This document shows, in pieces, positions 1 to 10,100 of a DNA stretch of 64,000 nt (its first letter is position 1; each line of letters begins with the position of its first letter). The notes under the pieces are model-generated. The model did no database searches. It had not been told where the DNA came from and worked only from the letters and a program-made list of their open reading frames with translations. Origin of the DNA: GCA-2746795 sp964643965. Its GTDB lineage: Bacteria; Chloroflexota; Anaerolineae; Promineifilales; Promineifilaceae. Location: assembly GCA_964643965.1 (NCBI GenBank), contig CAZXVH010000002.1, forward strand, positions 51,931 to 115,930, read 5' to 3'. A program made the position numbers and the translations under genes.

Positions 1-200
1 ACAGGCGTCTCTAAAGCAGGCACAGGCATAAGCAGATCCGGCGTCGCTTCAACCATTGCCCCGGTGGCATTTTGGAAAAATGGATGTTTGGTAGGCGTGG
101 GTAAATTATAATCAACCTCTGCCTCATCCACAGCAGATGAGGCACAACCCACAAAAATCAGTATCAGACTCAACCAACTTACTACAAAAAAACGGTTCAT
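1..200 (-). CDS. Lipoprotein, N-terminal part, cut by the window edge
   Basis: A reading frame runs off the left edge. Its ATG at 200-198 follows an AAAGG-type ribosome site. The first 19 residues (MNRFFVVSWLSLILIFVGC) form a lipoprotein signal with lipobox FVGC, so Cys19 would be lipidated and the protein anchored outside the membrane. The following ~47 residues are acidic, then Pro/Thr-rich, as in a surface linker. It is the last visible gene of the exopolysaccharide operon on this strand, 68 bases after the glycosyltransferase. The function is not recognisable from the fragment. The signal peptide is clear, and the role in polysaccharide export or anchoring is only inferred from position. 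Confidence 0.7.
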   Translation of the reverse strand, partial: MNRFFVVSWLSLILIFVGCASSAVDEAEVDYNLPTPTKHPFFQNATGAMVEATPDLLMPVPALETP

Positions 201-268
201 ATTCTGCCTTTACAAATAAAAGCGATCATATCCGACTCTCAATTCTTATACGAATAAATAAGAAAACT

Positions 269-1237
269 CTACACTTGAGAATAAAAATTTTCGCGTCCCC
301 CCACTCCATCCACCACCCCTTGATAAAATCTGAGGTTAAATATGCCACTGTAAGCCATGCGCGGCGCCAATTGTAAATTCAATCTATGGCCGATTGCGGC
401 CAATCGAACCAAAAAATCGATTGAAGTATGCGTACGAACCGGGTGATCTAAACACAATCTGCATAAAGCCCTGATAAAATAATTACGGCTTTTAAATTCA
501 CGGTAGATGGTGGGCAACAGCCAATCTTGATTCTTTTCTAAAGTAAACCTGACGTCATTACGACCATACGCATAAGGAATTTTCAACCAGGAATCGAAAC
601 TGCGCTCGGCATAATGAAATCCCACAGCCTCCGCATTAAACAAAAAATTCAACCCCCTATCCGCCAGGCGATAGGCTAACTCTAAATCTTCAGCTCTTTG
701 AAAGGCAGTATCAAACCCCCCAGCGTCAATCAGGGTACTGCGCAATAAAGAGGCGTTTCCGGTAAAAAACTGCCGCGCCGTGGGCGCCCATTGTCCTTCC
801 GCCATGGCGGCATATTGCTTTACCAGCATGGCTTGTTCCCAAGAAACCCACGGCTGCATATCAAAATCAGCAGGCGTGAGCATCGGCCCAACCACCACAG
901 AATTTTCATGCATTTCATGAAAGCGCATATGCTCATAGATCAAATTTGGTTGCGGCACAACATCATCATCCACAAACAAAATGTAGTCACCTGATGCTTT
1001 ATCAATACCCTTATTCCGCGCTGCGGCCGGCCCCTGATTTTCTTGAATGATCAGCACAAAGGGGAAAGATGGCCGGAATGAATTCAGGTAATCATTTGTC
1101 CCGTCTAAAGAGCCGTCAGAAACAACAATCACCTCAAAATTAGCCGTCGAAAATGTTTGTTTTTCAAACGCCTTAAGCACCCGCTGCAACCTCGGCAGTC
1201 TATTATAAGTTGGCATAACTACAGATATTACCGTCAT
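269..1237 (-). CDS. Family 2 glycosyltransferase
   Basis: This 322-residue GT-A fold glycosyltransferase would transfer a sugar from a nucleotide donor to a growing surface polysaccharide in the cytoplasm. The N-terminus shows the GT2 signature ISVVMPTYNR, a nucleotide-binding Asp in VVSDGS (about 41) and the metal-binding DDD at 90-92 (ILFVDDDVVP). A later FTGNASLLR and an acidic RAEDLELAYRL around 180 fit the acceptor side and catalytic base region of the family. It has no obvious transmembrane segment. Its ATG overlaps the stop codon of the upstream acyltransferase (TAATG), so the two are translationally coupled. Donor and acceptor sugars cannot be told from sequence. Confidence 0.9.
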   Translation of the reverse strand: MTVISVVMPTYNRLPRLQRVLKAFEKQTFSTANFEVIVVSDGSLDGTNDYLNSFRPSFPFVLIIQENQGPAAARNKGIDKASGDYILFVDDDVVPQPNLIYEHMRFHEMHENSVVVGPMLTPADFDMQPWVSWEQAMLVKQYAAMAEGQWAPTARQFFTGNASLLRSTLIDAGGFDTAFQRAEDLELAYRLADRGLNFLFNAEAVGFHYAERSFDSWLKIPYAYGRNDVRFTLEKNQDWLLPTIYREFKSRNYFIRALCRLCLDHPVRTHTSIDFLVRLAAIGHRLNLQLAPRMAYSGIFNLRFYQGVVDGVGGRENFYSQV

Positions 1238-1779
1238 TACAATTCTCTTAAAATTTTTGCCGGCATCCCGGCAGCCAAAGAACGGGGTGGAATATCCTTT
1301 GTCACGACACTACCAGCCCCAATCACACTACCCTCGCCAATAGTAACTCCTTTCAGCACTATCACACGGGCGCCCAGCCACACATTATTTTCTAAGATGA
1401 TGGGTTCAGATTCGGGAAATTCATACCGTCGCTCTGGTTCCAGACGATGGAAGTCATTGTCCATCATGATCACATAGGTTCCAATATTGCAATTTTTTCC
1501 TATTCGAACCAATTTATTGGCAGCAATAGAACAGCCATAATTAATAAATGTTCCATCACCGATCTCAAGTAAACCATTGGCAGCCACAAGTTCAGTTTTC
1601 GCGATAGTAGATACGATCTGTACTCGATTCCCAATTTTCATCCCTCCCTCTCCCCCATAATTCCGAACCACCAATTTCCCCCATACACGAACCTTTTCTC
1701 CTAAAGAATTGGCGCATCTAAAATACCATCGGGCTCTTACTACCGCCCACCCATTATTCCAAATATTTACTAGAGTCAT
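1237..1779 (-). CDS. Hexapeptide-repeat O-acyltransferase (LbH fold)
   Basis: A 180-residue acyltransferase of the left-handed beta-helix superfamily (maltose/galactoside acetyltransferase-like). It probably acetylates a sugar of the exopolysaccharide using acetyl-CoA. Repeats of the [LIV]-G-x4 type run from about 80 to 170 (for example IGKNCNIGTYV and IGEGSVIGAGSVV). The active-site His is likely the one in DNDFHRLEP, and the C-terminus has the usual GMPAKILREL ending. The N-terminal ~60 residues are less conserved. It lies 100 bases downstream of the ligase-like gene and is coupled to the following glycosyltransferase. Confidence 0.88.
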   Translation of the reverse strand: MTLVNIWNNGWAVVRARWYFRCANSLGEKVRVWGKLVVRNYGGEGGMKIGNRVQIVSTIAKTELVAANGLLEIGDGTFINYGCSIAANKLVRIGKNCNIGTYVIMMDNDFHRLEPERRYEFPESEPIILENNVWLGARVIVLKGVTIGEGSVIGAGSVVTKDIPPRSLAAGMPAKILREL

Positions 1780-1879
1780 GCGACACCTAAGCTAACTTAA
1801 ACCACGCCCAACAATCATTTGTCGTTTTGAGTAGAGTGGGATTGATTGAAAATGATCCCGCATTTAGTCCCTCAAAAAA

Positions 1880-3379
1880 TCAAGCCGCCATCCTTTGCGA
1901 TTTACCAAAATGTTGCCATCGATTTATCAGCCCCATAGCCGCGCCCACATAAATCATGCTCTGAGGCTCCCAAGACATATCAACATAGGCAAAGAGGAAA
2001 TGCATAACCAGATATAAGAGGGCAATTAGAAGCACGGCACTCACATCTCCCCCTGGCGACTGCCATACAGCATTGACGCCTAATACCAATGAAAAGGCCA
2101 CCAAAAAAATCATGGATGTGAAGCCCCCCACACCCGATTTCATCCAAATCCACATAATGGAGTTATGGGTTATATACTCCCAAAATTCAAAGAAGCTGAT
2201 ATCAGGCAGTTGAACTGCCATATAAAACTTTTGACCAAACCCCACACCGGTCAGCGGTCGGGCATGAATGGTATAACTTGAATTGAAGTTCTCAAGTATA
2301 CGATAAATATCAGAACCACGATTCGCTTCACTCGCTTGATCAGGCGCAATAAAACCCTTAACTGCCTGCGCCGGCATCCCAATAGCTCCCGTGTTATTCC
2401 AAAAAGCGCCAATGTAGAGAATCCCCATTAAGGCAAGGGGGGGCATAATAAGCCAAAACGCCAATCGATTTTCTTTATAAAGAATGATGGCCAATAAGGA
2501 CAAAGCAATCACCAGCGTTAAAAAAGCAGCCCGCCGTTGCGTAGCCACATAAGTCAGGGCCACCACCGGTACCATCAATGGCATAAGGATACGTTTTATC
2601 TTTGATCCCTTATATATCCAGATAGCCAGGGCAAAAATAAATAGGGTATTCATTTGGATGGCCGCAGAATGAGCGGTAATAGATTGTACCGAGTCTAAAT
2701 CCCAATTTAGTTCTACAGCAATATAATAAATTCCGGTTAAGCCTTCAATGAAAAGAGCTATCATGATCACCCATATCAGATTGCTCATATGACCTGGTTT
2801 CGTAATCATGTTGCTGACAAGCACCAACATGATGGGTATATACAGAATAGCACGACCTTCCCATATAGCGATTCTTATATCACCACCCGTGCCTACCCCA
2901 TAGACGAAGCCAAAGATAATAAACACCGCAAAAATCATAGCGGGCCAAAACAACGGCCCTTTATAGAATGGTATTTTACGCTGTACCGCGCTTCGACTAA
3001 ACCAGGAGAGAAAGGTGACTACTATATATGTTTCAAGCGGATTAATAATAAGGGCATCATGAAGGTATAAGAGGGATTCGATGCTGGAGAAGTTTTTTAC
3101 AAAAGGGAACCAGGGCGTTAAAATCTCATCACCCATTAGTCCCCAAAAAAGGATTAAGTAAATGCCATAACGGGGGTTGATTAAGATTACACCAATGCCT
3201 ATCAGATAAACCAGCCAGGCAATATGCGACGGGCTTGGCCCGCTGCGGAACATAAACAAGATGAAAACGGCCGTTAAGCCCAGCACCAGCATAAACCACA
3301 TCAACCATACGGTTGAGGTACGCATCTGTTTACTACGAACGGTTTGCGAATTATAGCTATAAAAAAGCGCGTCAATCAT
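1880..3379 (-). CDS. O-antigen ligase/polymerase-like membrane protein
   Basis: A 499-residue polytopic membrane protein with about ten to twelve hydrophobic segments. It resembles the Wzy/WaaL family that polymerises or ligates lipid-linked glycans on the outer face of the cytoplasmic membrane. A long soluble loop between the last third of the helices (about 330-400) contains GVGFGQKFYM and THNSIMWIW, matching the family's conserved G-x-G and H-x5-W region. The neighbours Wzx, Wzz and the glycosyltransferase support a role as polymerase in a Wzx/Wzy pathway. Family assignment rests on topology and these motifs. Polymerase versus ligase is not decided. Confidence 0.8.
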   Translation of the reverse strand: MIDALFYSYNSQTVRSKQMRTSTVWLMWFMLVLGLTAVFILFMFRSGPSPSHIAWLVYLIGIGVILINPRYGIYLILFWGLMGDEILTPWFPFVKNFSSIESLLYLHDALIINPLETYIVVTFLSWFSRSAVQRKIPFYKGPLFWPAMIFAVFIIFGFVYGVGTGGDIRIAIWEGRAILYIPIMLVLVSNMITKPGHMSNLIWVIMIALFIEGLTGIYYIAVELNWDLDSVQSITAHSAAIQMNTLFIFALAIWIYKGSKIKRILMPLMVPVVALTYVATQRRAAFLTLVIALSLLAIILYKENRLAFWLIMPPLALMGILYIGAFWNNTGAIGMPAQAVKGFIAPDQASEANRGSDIYRILENFNSSYTIHARPLTGVGFGQKFYMAVQLPDISFFEFWEYITHNSIMWIWMKSGVGGFTSMIFLVAFSLVLGVNAVWQSPGGDVSAVLLIALLYLVMHFLFAYVDMSWEPQSMIYVGAAMGLINRWQHFGKSQRMAA

Positions 3380-3385
3380 GGGTGA

Positions 3386-3529
3386 TCAAATTTTGTTGAA
3401 GTAAAAGTAGACAATAACGGTAAGAAAACACAAAAGCAGAACCCCCAGAAACCGGATAACAGGCTTGCGCTTCACCATCACAATGCCGAGGAAGAAAGAA
3501 AAGTATAAAAAAATCAGGAACAATTTCAT
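3386..3529 (-). CDS. Small membrane protein in the polysaccharide operon
   Basis: A 47-residue ORF that fills most of the gap between the CpsD-like gene and the ligase-like gene. It begins MKLFLIFLYFSFFLGIV, has a short basic turn (KRKP) and a second hydrophobic stretch (FLGVLLLCFLTVIVYFYF), so it should be a two-helix hairpin in the membrane. It starts 22 bases after the upstream stop and ends 6 bases before the next ATG, in the usual tight operon spacing. No strong ribosome site is visible. I know no family for it. It may assist the polysaccharide polymerase, which is inference from position only. Confidence 0.55.
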   Translation of the reverse strand: MKLFLIFLYFSFFLGIVMVKRKPVIRFLGVLLLCFLTVIVYFYFNKI

Positions 3530-3551
3530 ATCGTTTATTCAAGCACAGGGA

Positions 3552-4295
3552 TCAAACAGCAGCCGGGGGAGCGGCATCTTGGGGGATATATTTTAATATC
3601 CAGGACGGCGTGTTTATTTTAACCTTGTTTAATACGATGCCAGATAGGGTTAGATGGCTTATCTCAGCCAATGTCGCCTGTGCATTTTCAATGGATGTCA
3701 CCCCTTGATTGATGAGTAAAGCGCACGAATTTGCCAGGGATGCTAAAGGGATGGAATCATTTGTAGCCATGATGGCTGGTATGTCCAAAATAAGATAATC
3801 ATACTGCTGGTTTAATAATTCAATCAACGCTTCAAGGCGCTCACTTCTAGCCCAAACCGGCCGTTCTCCAATGGACATTTTACCCGATGGTAGCATAAAA
3901 AGGTTTCTAAAATTTGTGGGAAGAAGCGCGTCTTCAAGGGCAGTACGCCGCTCTAAAACATCGGCCAGGCCAATATGGTTTGTGATGGGTGCAAACGTCT
4001 CATCGGGCCACCACCAGTTGAGTTCTACAAGACACACCTTTTTATCTATGTCATTTGCCAAAACGGCGGCCAACGCTCTGGAAACATAGGTGACGCCCTC
4101 TTGCCGTATTGAAGAGACTAAGGCCAAACGAGGGGGAAATGTTTTTTTATACATCAAGCGGGTTGCCATGTAACGCACACTTTCCACCAGGTCTGACGGA
4201 AATCCCAGGTATTGTTGACTATTATTAACCGCTAACTTTAAGGGCTGTGGCAAATCTGCGGATTGGTCTTTGGAGCTCCTAAATTTCTTAAGCAT
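3552..4295 (-). CDS. CpsD/CapB-like P-loop protein with degenerate Walker A
   Basis: A 247-residue homologue of the BY-kinase/ParA-type ATPases (CpsD, CapB, YwqD) that pair with Wzz proteins to control polysaccharide chain length. The fold pattern is visible: an N-terminal helix region ending ESVRYMATRL, a P-loop position at 61-70, a deviant Walker A' at 88-96 (VCLVELNWW) and a Walker B YLILDIPAI with Asp171. The P-loop reads SSIRQEGVTY instead of the family's SxxPGEGKS/T, so the invariant Lys is Val68. The C-terminus lacks a Tyr cluster. ATP hydrolysis and autophosphorylation are therefore unlikely, and it may act as a scaffold. It sits between the flippase and the polymerase, 7 bases after the flippase stop. 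Confidence 0.8.
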   Translation of the reverse strand: MLKKFRSSKDQSADLPQPLKLAVNNSQQYLGFPSDLVESVRYMATRLMYKKTFPPRLALVSSIRQEGVTYVSRALAAVLANDIDKKVCLVELNWWWPDETFAPITNHIGLADVLERRTALEDALLPTNFRNLFMLPSGKMSIGERPVWARSERLEALIELLNQQYDYLILDIPAIMATNDSIPLASLANSCALLINQGVTSIENAQATLAEISHLTLSGIVLNKVKINTPSWILKYIPQDAAPPAAV

Positions 4296-4302
4296 TTGGC
4301 TT

Positions 4303-5796
4303 TTATCCTCCTATACCGGAAGGCTCGGGCTGCTTTCGGGTAATGCGGGTTATGATTTGTTGGGCGATTTGTTTTAAAGACAGCCAATCATCTTTAGGCA
4401 AAACACGCAGTAATATAATTAAGCTTGAATAAACGATAACACCGGCAATGACAGGTACAGCAATAAAATAAGAACGCAGCATCCAGGCAACTATAAACAT
4501 ACTCAAACCAGCCAGCACCACTTTAATGGCCGACCATCCATTTTGGCGACCAAGCGTCCCTTTTGGTAACAAGCTTATACCCGCGATTGCCATGCCAATT
4601 TCCGTAATTAAATAAGCAAAAGCGCCGCCCATGGCGCCGTTGTTGAAAAAGGTTTCAAACAAAGGAATAAATATCATGTCTAACGGGATCGTCGCCACAG
4701 TCGCAGTGGCCATGATAATAGCCCACGCTTTCTGACGATCAATAGACAACAGGAATGTGCCGATCAAAATCGTTTGATAGGTAAATATCAGGACGATGCC
4801 TTTTATGGTTAAAATAGGGCCACTTTTAGCAAAGTCTGCGCCATACAGAAGCACCACTAAGGAATTGGATACTGCCACCAATCCCAATCCCATAGGGACG
4901 CCAATCATCAAGAGTAAGTCAAAGCTTTTGCTCATGACTTTAGGCATTGAACTGGGACTATCCGCATACATTCTAGACAATGCGGGATAAACGGCCGTTA
5001 AAAACACCGAAGGTATAAACAACAATGTACCAAAGAGGGTGTCTACCACACCATACAATCCCACCCCCACTTCCCCGATAAATAAAGAAATAATGATGGT
5101 ATCAATCTGATGATAAAGGATGATTGAAATATCGGTGGCAAAATAGGGCAAACTTGATTTCAACAGCCATTTTGCCTTGCCCATGTCCAGATGAATAGAT
5201 AATTTTTGCAGACGATTTAAGGAAAAAAGCTGAATAAACATCGTGACCAGAGCCGTGACAATAGACACGGCCGCAATCGCCATGATATCAAATCCCAGTA
5301 GAACAAGCGCTATACTAACCGCTACATTCACCGCCTTGCCCACAATGTCAGCAAGGGCAATAAATTCCATGCGCTCCAAACCCGCTAAACTAGCCCGGCC
5401 GGCGCCTGCATATTGGCCGAATAAAACAGAAATCCCCACGATATAAACGATCAATATCGTGTCACTGGGATAATCCACCACTTTAGCAAATATAATGATC
5501 GCCACAAAGGCAATGACATATAAAAATGTCCTGACAACAATTGTGGTACTAAATAACTCTGCGGTGGCTTCGGCTTTGCGTGCTATTTCCTTTGTGATTA
5601 GAATGCCCATGCCAAAGCTAATAAAGACAGATCCAATGGCCCACAATGAATTGGCCAGCACCAATTTACCAATACCTGCTACCCCTAAATAACGGGGCAA
5701 TATGATGGTAAGAAGCAAGGCAAGCGACCAGGTTATTAGCTGAGACGCCATTAACACGCTGGCGTTTTTAGCAATCGTCTTTTTCATGCTACTCAC
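4303..5796 (-). CDS. Wzx-type polysaccharide flippase (MOP superfamily)
   Basis: A 497-residue protein with about fourteen predicted membrane helices, of the polysaccharide-transport branch of the MOP exporter superfamily. Such proteins flip undecaprenyl-linked repeat units across the cytoplasmic membrane. The start MSSMKKTIAKNASVLMASQ, the early LPRYLGVAGIGKL stretch and the two-fold helix pattern with charged residues between helices are typical, as is the length. The C-terminus is basic and cytoplasmic. Its ATG overlaps the stop of the upstream Wzz-like gene by four bases (ATGA), showing coupled translation. One palindrome copy lies in the gene at 4990. Confidence 0.88.
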   Translation of the reverse strand: MSSMKKTIAKNASVLMASQLITWSLALLLTIILPRYLGVAGIGKLVLANSLWAIGSVFISFGMGILITKEIARKAEATAELFSTTIVVRTFLYVIAFVAIIIFAKVVDYPSDTILIVYIVGISVLFGQYAGAGRASLAGLERMEFIALADIVGKAVNVAVSIALVLLGFDIMAIAAVSIVTALVTMFIQLFSLNRLQKLSIHLDMGKAKWLLKSSLPYFATDISIILYHQIDTIIISLFIGEVGVGLYGVVDTLFGTLLFIPSVFLTAVYPALSRMYADSPSSMPKVMSKSFDLLLMIGVPMGLGLVAVSNSLVVLLYGADFAKSGPILTIKGIVLIFTYQTILIGTFLLSIDRQKAWAIIMATATVATIPLDMIFIPLFETFFNNGAMGGAFAYLITEIGMAIAGISLLPKGTLGRQNGWSAIKVVLAGLSMFIVAWMLRSYFIAVPVIAGVIVYSSLIILLRVLPKDDWLSLKQIAQQIITRITRKQPEPSGIGG

Positions 5797-6968
5797 GGCG
5801 TCGGCTCCATCTCACTCTCATCAAGCGTTTTTTCGCTCTGGCGTTCACTCAAACTGAAATCTGTGGTATGCCCGTTTTCGGGTTGTTGATCTGGCCCCGT
5901 TTCCGCAACAGGCGCAATTTCATCCATACTCTCTTCTGAAACAATGGATACAATCAGCGGATTAAACTGGCGTTTGCGTTGCCAAAAGCGTCGTCTGGGC
6001 GTCATATCCGGTATGCCGGTAATGACGTTGGTATGCAGGATATATTCCACATCTATAGGGAAGCGCACACTGCGGTCTAATAAGGCGCCACCCACCACAG
6101 CAATGACGCTTATCAGGACACCCGCAACCACAAATAGAGCCATGGCAACGGCCGTTTCCTTCAAAGGAGTGCCGGGTTTTGTGGGTACAGTAGGGGCGTC
6201 AATCAGGAAATAAGTCTGCCGGATAGCATTTTCAGCCTGAGCCAACGCCAACCTGGCGTCTTCATCTCTATCCAGGGCATTGGCATACCTCGTTTCAGCC
6301 TGGCTTACCTCAGACCGCAACCGTTCAATCTCCACCTCCTCCGTTGCCGGCCTGTCCCCTCTTAACGGTCTGGGATGCAGCACCAAATAATCATTGAGGG
6401 CTTGCCGCGTCTTTTCCAATTCCGCTTTATAATCATCCACCAATTGCACCAGGAACGTAGCCGCCACCTGACCTTCACTTCGGTCCGCATTAATCTTCCA
6501 CAAAAGAAAAGTCTCAAACGTGGCGTTTACCATCTGCTGCGCCACCAACGGGTTTTCATGCTCCGCCTGGATACGAATCTGGTTATCACCCAATGGTGCA
6601 AGGACCACATTTTTCCTGACAGCTTTGAAGATTTCATCAACAATATCCGCCCCCTTGTCCATATCTTCTTCAATAGCTGTTCGCTCAATAACAGAGCGCA
6701 CAAAAGCATCCGTTTGCAGCAGTTCGTAAAGTTCACTCACCGTATTCTGGGCAGGCGTTTGCCAGGAATAACCAGAATCACGTAAGGAGGTGATCGACGT
6801 TAAGATCGATTCTTCCTGCACAAAAAACACGCCTTTGGCATTGTAAATCGGCACGGTTAAAAAATAATACAAACCAGCAGCCACAACCATCATTAAAGTC
6901 GGCAATAAATATAACCAGCGATGATTGAAATAACTTTCTAAAAAACGCAAAATCAGGATACGGAGCAT
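5793..6968 (-). CDS. Wzz/chain-length determinant protein
   Basis: A 391-residue polysaccharide co-polymerase. One membrane helix lies at about 19-38 and a second at about 272-297. Between them is an extracytoplasmic region with a long coiled coil (about 170-250), as in Wzz, KpsE and YveK proteins. A proline-rich stretch (DAPTVPTKPGTP) just before the second helix is the family hallmark. The cytoplasmic tail of ~95 residues is acidic and contains no kinase domain, in line with the separate CpsD-like gene. It is the first gene of the minus-strand operon. The 171 bases upstream should hold the promoter, though I could not identify a convincing one. The RBS is GAGAG before ATATT and the ATG. Confidence 0.87.
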   Translation of the reverse strand: MLRILILRFLESYFNHRWLYLLPTLMMVVAAGLYYFLTVPIYNAKGVFFVQEESILTSITSLRDSGYSWQTPAQNTVSELYELLQTDAFVRSVIERTAIEEDMDKGADIVDEIFKAVRKNVVLAPLGDNQIRIQAEHENPLVAQQMVNATFETFLLWKINADRSEGQVAATFLVQLVDDYKAELEKTRQALNDYLVLHPRPLRGDRPATEEVEIERLRSEVSQAETRYANALDRDEDARLALAQAENAIRQTYFLIDAPTVPTKPGTPLKETAVAMALFVVAGVLISVIAVVGGALLDRSVRFPIDVEYILHTNVITGIPDMTPRRRFWQRKRQFNPLIVSIVSEESMDEIAPVAETGPDQQPENGHTTDFSLSERQSEKTLDESEMEPTP

Positions 6969-7139
6969 AATATTCTCTCTTGAAAATCAACAGATCAAAA
7001 ACTTATTCTCTGCCCAACAACTTACATCAGCGCTTACAGGCAATTTACCCCCTACCATTACCTGCACCATGTTCATCATTCACTTAGGTTCAGGTAAACA
7101 ACGGCCGTTTCCACCAACCATCTCGCTCTCCAGCCACAT

Positions 7140-10100
7140 TCAAACAGGCACAGGCAAACGCAAACCCTCTCCATACTCAATTTCCAGGCGACAGGGCGAT
7201 ACCTGATACACACCAGGGGAAGACAGGTTGATCGACTCCGCCAATTGCAAGGCTAACTCCAAATTACCCTGAACCCCAATTTTGCCTTCCAGAAACAATA
7301 GCTCAAGCGAAGCAGATCCATTCAACAAGGAGAGCCAATCATCTGCGTGTGCAGAAATAGTCACGGTAGGATGGGGATATCTGCCATTTATTATAACAAC
7401 TTCATCATCAGACCGACTGAGATAAGCCACACGGCCGTTTTCCCCCGCCACATCAAACTGCACCACCAACGTCTCCGGCGTCGCCGGTAATCGCCGCACC
7501 TGAGCCACCAGCGAATCTAACCAGGCGGCAACCGTGACAGCGCCGGCCGCCAACTGGCTGCCTTCATGCCAGCGCATCAGCCTGTCGCCAATGGTGAAAA
7601 CGCCAAATTTCGGCAGCCGCTCCCGCTTGCTCACCGCCCCGCCATTCGCATCCAGCGCCGCCAGTTTAAACATGACCTCGGCGCGTTCCTGGTTGTTCCA
7701 CACCACCAGCGCCTCCTCCTGGCTGCGGCGCGTGCTGCTGCGCTGATAGCCAGCCCCATTCAACACCTCCGCCAGCGCCCTTAGCTGAGCCGCCGTTAAC
7801 AGCAATTCATACGCCACCAACCCGGCTGGATTCTCGACCAGATTCGGCAGGTCATTAAAAAGCCGCTGCTTGGTATAGCTCTCCATGCGGAAAGCCGCCA
7901 CCAATTTCTGGCAGCTTTCCAAAACCCGCCTATCTGGAGCCAGCACAGGCTGGGCCAGTTCAATCGTAAGGGGTTCAAAGGGATGGATAGCAACGGCCGT
8001 TATCCGCAGCGTTTTCGACTCATCATCATACTCACTGGTAAAGTCCACATGAGCAGAAACGGCCACCTCGACAAGCTCAGGGGCCGTGACGCCTCGAAAA
8101 CATACCGCCCAAGTACGACTGGCTGGCAAATGAGCCGTCTCCCCCACCACCGGCCCAATCGTCACCGACCAGGCGGCCTCCCCCCAGCTTTGGGTAATCG
8201 GCGTCAGGCTGTGCGCCGCCAACCCATCATCCTCATACAAATCGAAGCGGTTATCTGCCCCCGGAAAAAGGTGAACCACCAACGTTTCAGGATTGGCCAC
8301 GCCATCTTCCGCCGCCAGAGGCACAATCGCGCCCGCTTTGGCAAACAGTGGCGTCTCCGCCAACCCGCCATAAATCGGGTACCAACCATCTCCCGTATAG
8401 CGCATTCCGCTGAAAAAATCACGCCATTCCCCGGCCGGCAGCCACACCACCCCCCGGCTCAAACCCACATCCGCCGCCATCGGCGCCACAAACGGGGCGG
8501 CCAGGAGCTCACTGCCAAAGAGGTATTGATCCGAACAATGGTAGGCCGGTTCCTGCTCCGGGTAAAGGTGGTACAGCGGGCGCACCAGCGGCACATGCTT
8601 TGTATGGTTGCGCCAGGCCATCGAGTAGAGATACGGGATCAACTGGTGGCGCAAACGCATGGCGTCGGCCGTCACCCGCGCCGTCTCCGCATCCCAGCTC
8701 CAGGGACGGCGCTCATGGAAGCGGTTGTTGGTGGAGTGCAGGCGAAAGATGGGGCTAAACACGCCAAACTGCACCCAGCGGACAAACAGTTCCGCCTCCT
8801 CCACCCCAGACATATGCCCGCCGATGTCGTGGCTCCACCAACCGTAGTTGACATTGGCGGCGGTGGCCGTGAAATAAGGTTGGAAGGCCAACGAATCCCA
8901 GGTGACATGCGTATCGCCGGAGAAACCAATGGGATAGCGATGATTGCCTAAACCACCCCACCTGGAGAAGATAAACGGCCGTTTCGACACGCTCAAGGCA
9001 GGCCGTTTCGACACGCTCAAGGCAGGCCGTTTCGACACGCTCAAGGCAGGCCGTTTCTCCCCATCTCGCCCCAAATCATAAAAATGCAGATGGTTAAGCC
9101 ACCACAACGGATCCAAGCCAGAAACGGCCGACCGGGTTCCCTGCTGCCAATCCATCCACCAAAAATCCACGCCATCCGCTTCCATAGGGTGATGCAGCCG
9201 CTCAAAATAAGCGCGGGTAAACTTTGGGTCTGCAATATCAAAGGGTACAGGCTGCTGGCTGGCCGGATCAATGCCCATCTCCAGCGCCATCTCCTCATAT
9301 TTCTCTTCGTGCGGATACACGCCATCAGCCGGATGCAAGTTGAGCGCCGTTTTCAAACCCCGCTCGTGCAGCGCCGCTAAAAAACCAGGCGGGTCGGGGA
9401 ACAGCTTCCGATTCCAGGTATAACCTGTCCATCCGCTGGCCGCATTGCCCGTCTCAGTGAGATGCCAATCCATATCCACAATGCACACAGACAGCGGCAC
9501 ATGGTTGGCTTTAAACTCATCCATCAACCCCAGCAGTTCCTCAGCGGAATAAGCCCAGTAACGGCTCCACCAGTTGCCCAAGGCCCAACGCGGCAGCAGT
9601 GGGGCGGCCCCCGCCACCCGCGCAAAATCCTGCAAACAGGCATCCGCATCCTGCCCATAGCCAAAAAAGTAAAGGTCATGGCTGCCCGCCGGCGCGTTTC
9701 GTGGTTCCAGCCACCCTTCGGCATTGAAAACGAGGCGAGGCGTATCATCAACTACGGCATAGCCGCTGCGCGAAAGCAGCCCCTCTTCCAGCGCCAACGC
9801 CCCATCCACATCATCCAGCGTCCGCGCCGTGCCCCGCAAATTAAGATCGTCTTGGTCGCCAAAATGCCAGGTCGCGCCGCTCTCTTTAAGGGTGATGGAG
9901 AGCGTTTCGGGGCTGAAACCGACTTCGCTGGCCGTATAGACAAGCTGCAAATGGGCGGTAGTGAGCGTGTAGCGCCGTTCACTGAGCCTGTCGAAGTGAT
10001 TGTTTTCCACCTCCAACTCGAAATTCACCACCGGCTGTCGCCGATACCAAAACGCCTGGCTCGGCCGGTCTTCAAATTCACCCGTGGGGCTGTACTCCAG

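Noticed and set aside
7983..8951. 322-codon plus-strand frame inside the GH31 gene
   Set aside because: Arg/His-rich antisense shadow without motifs. The GH31 frame on the other strand has both catalytic Asps.
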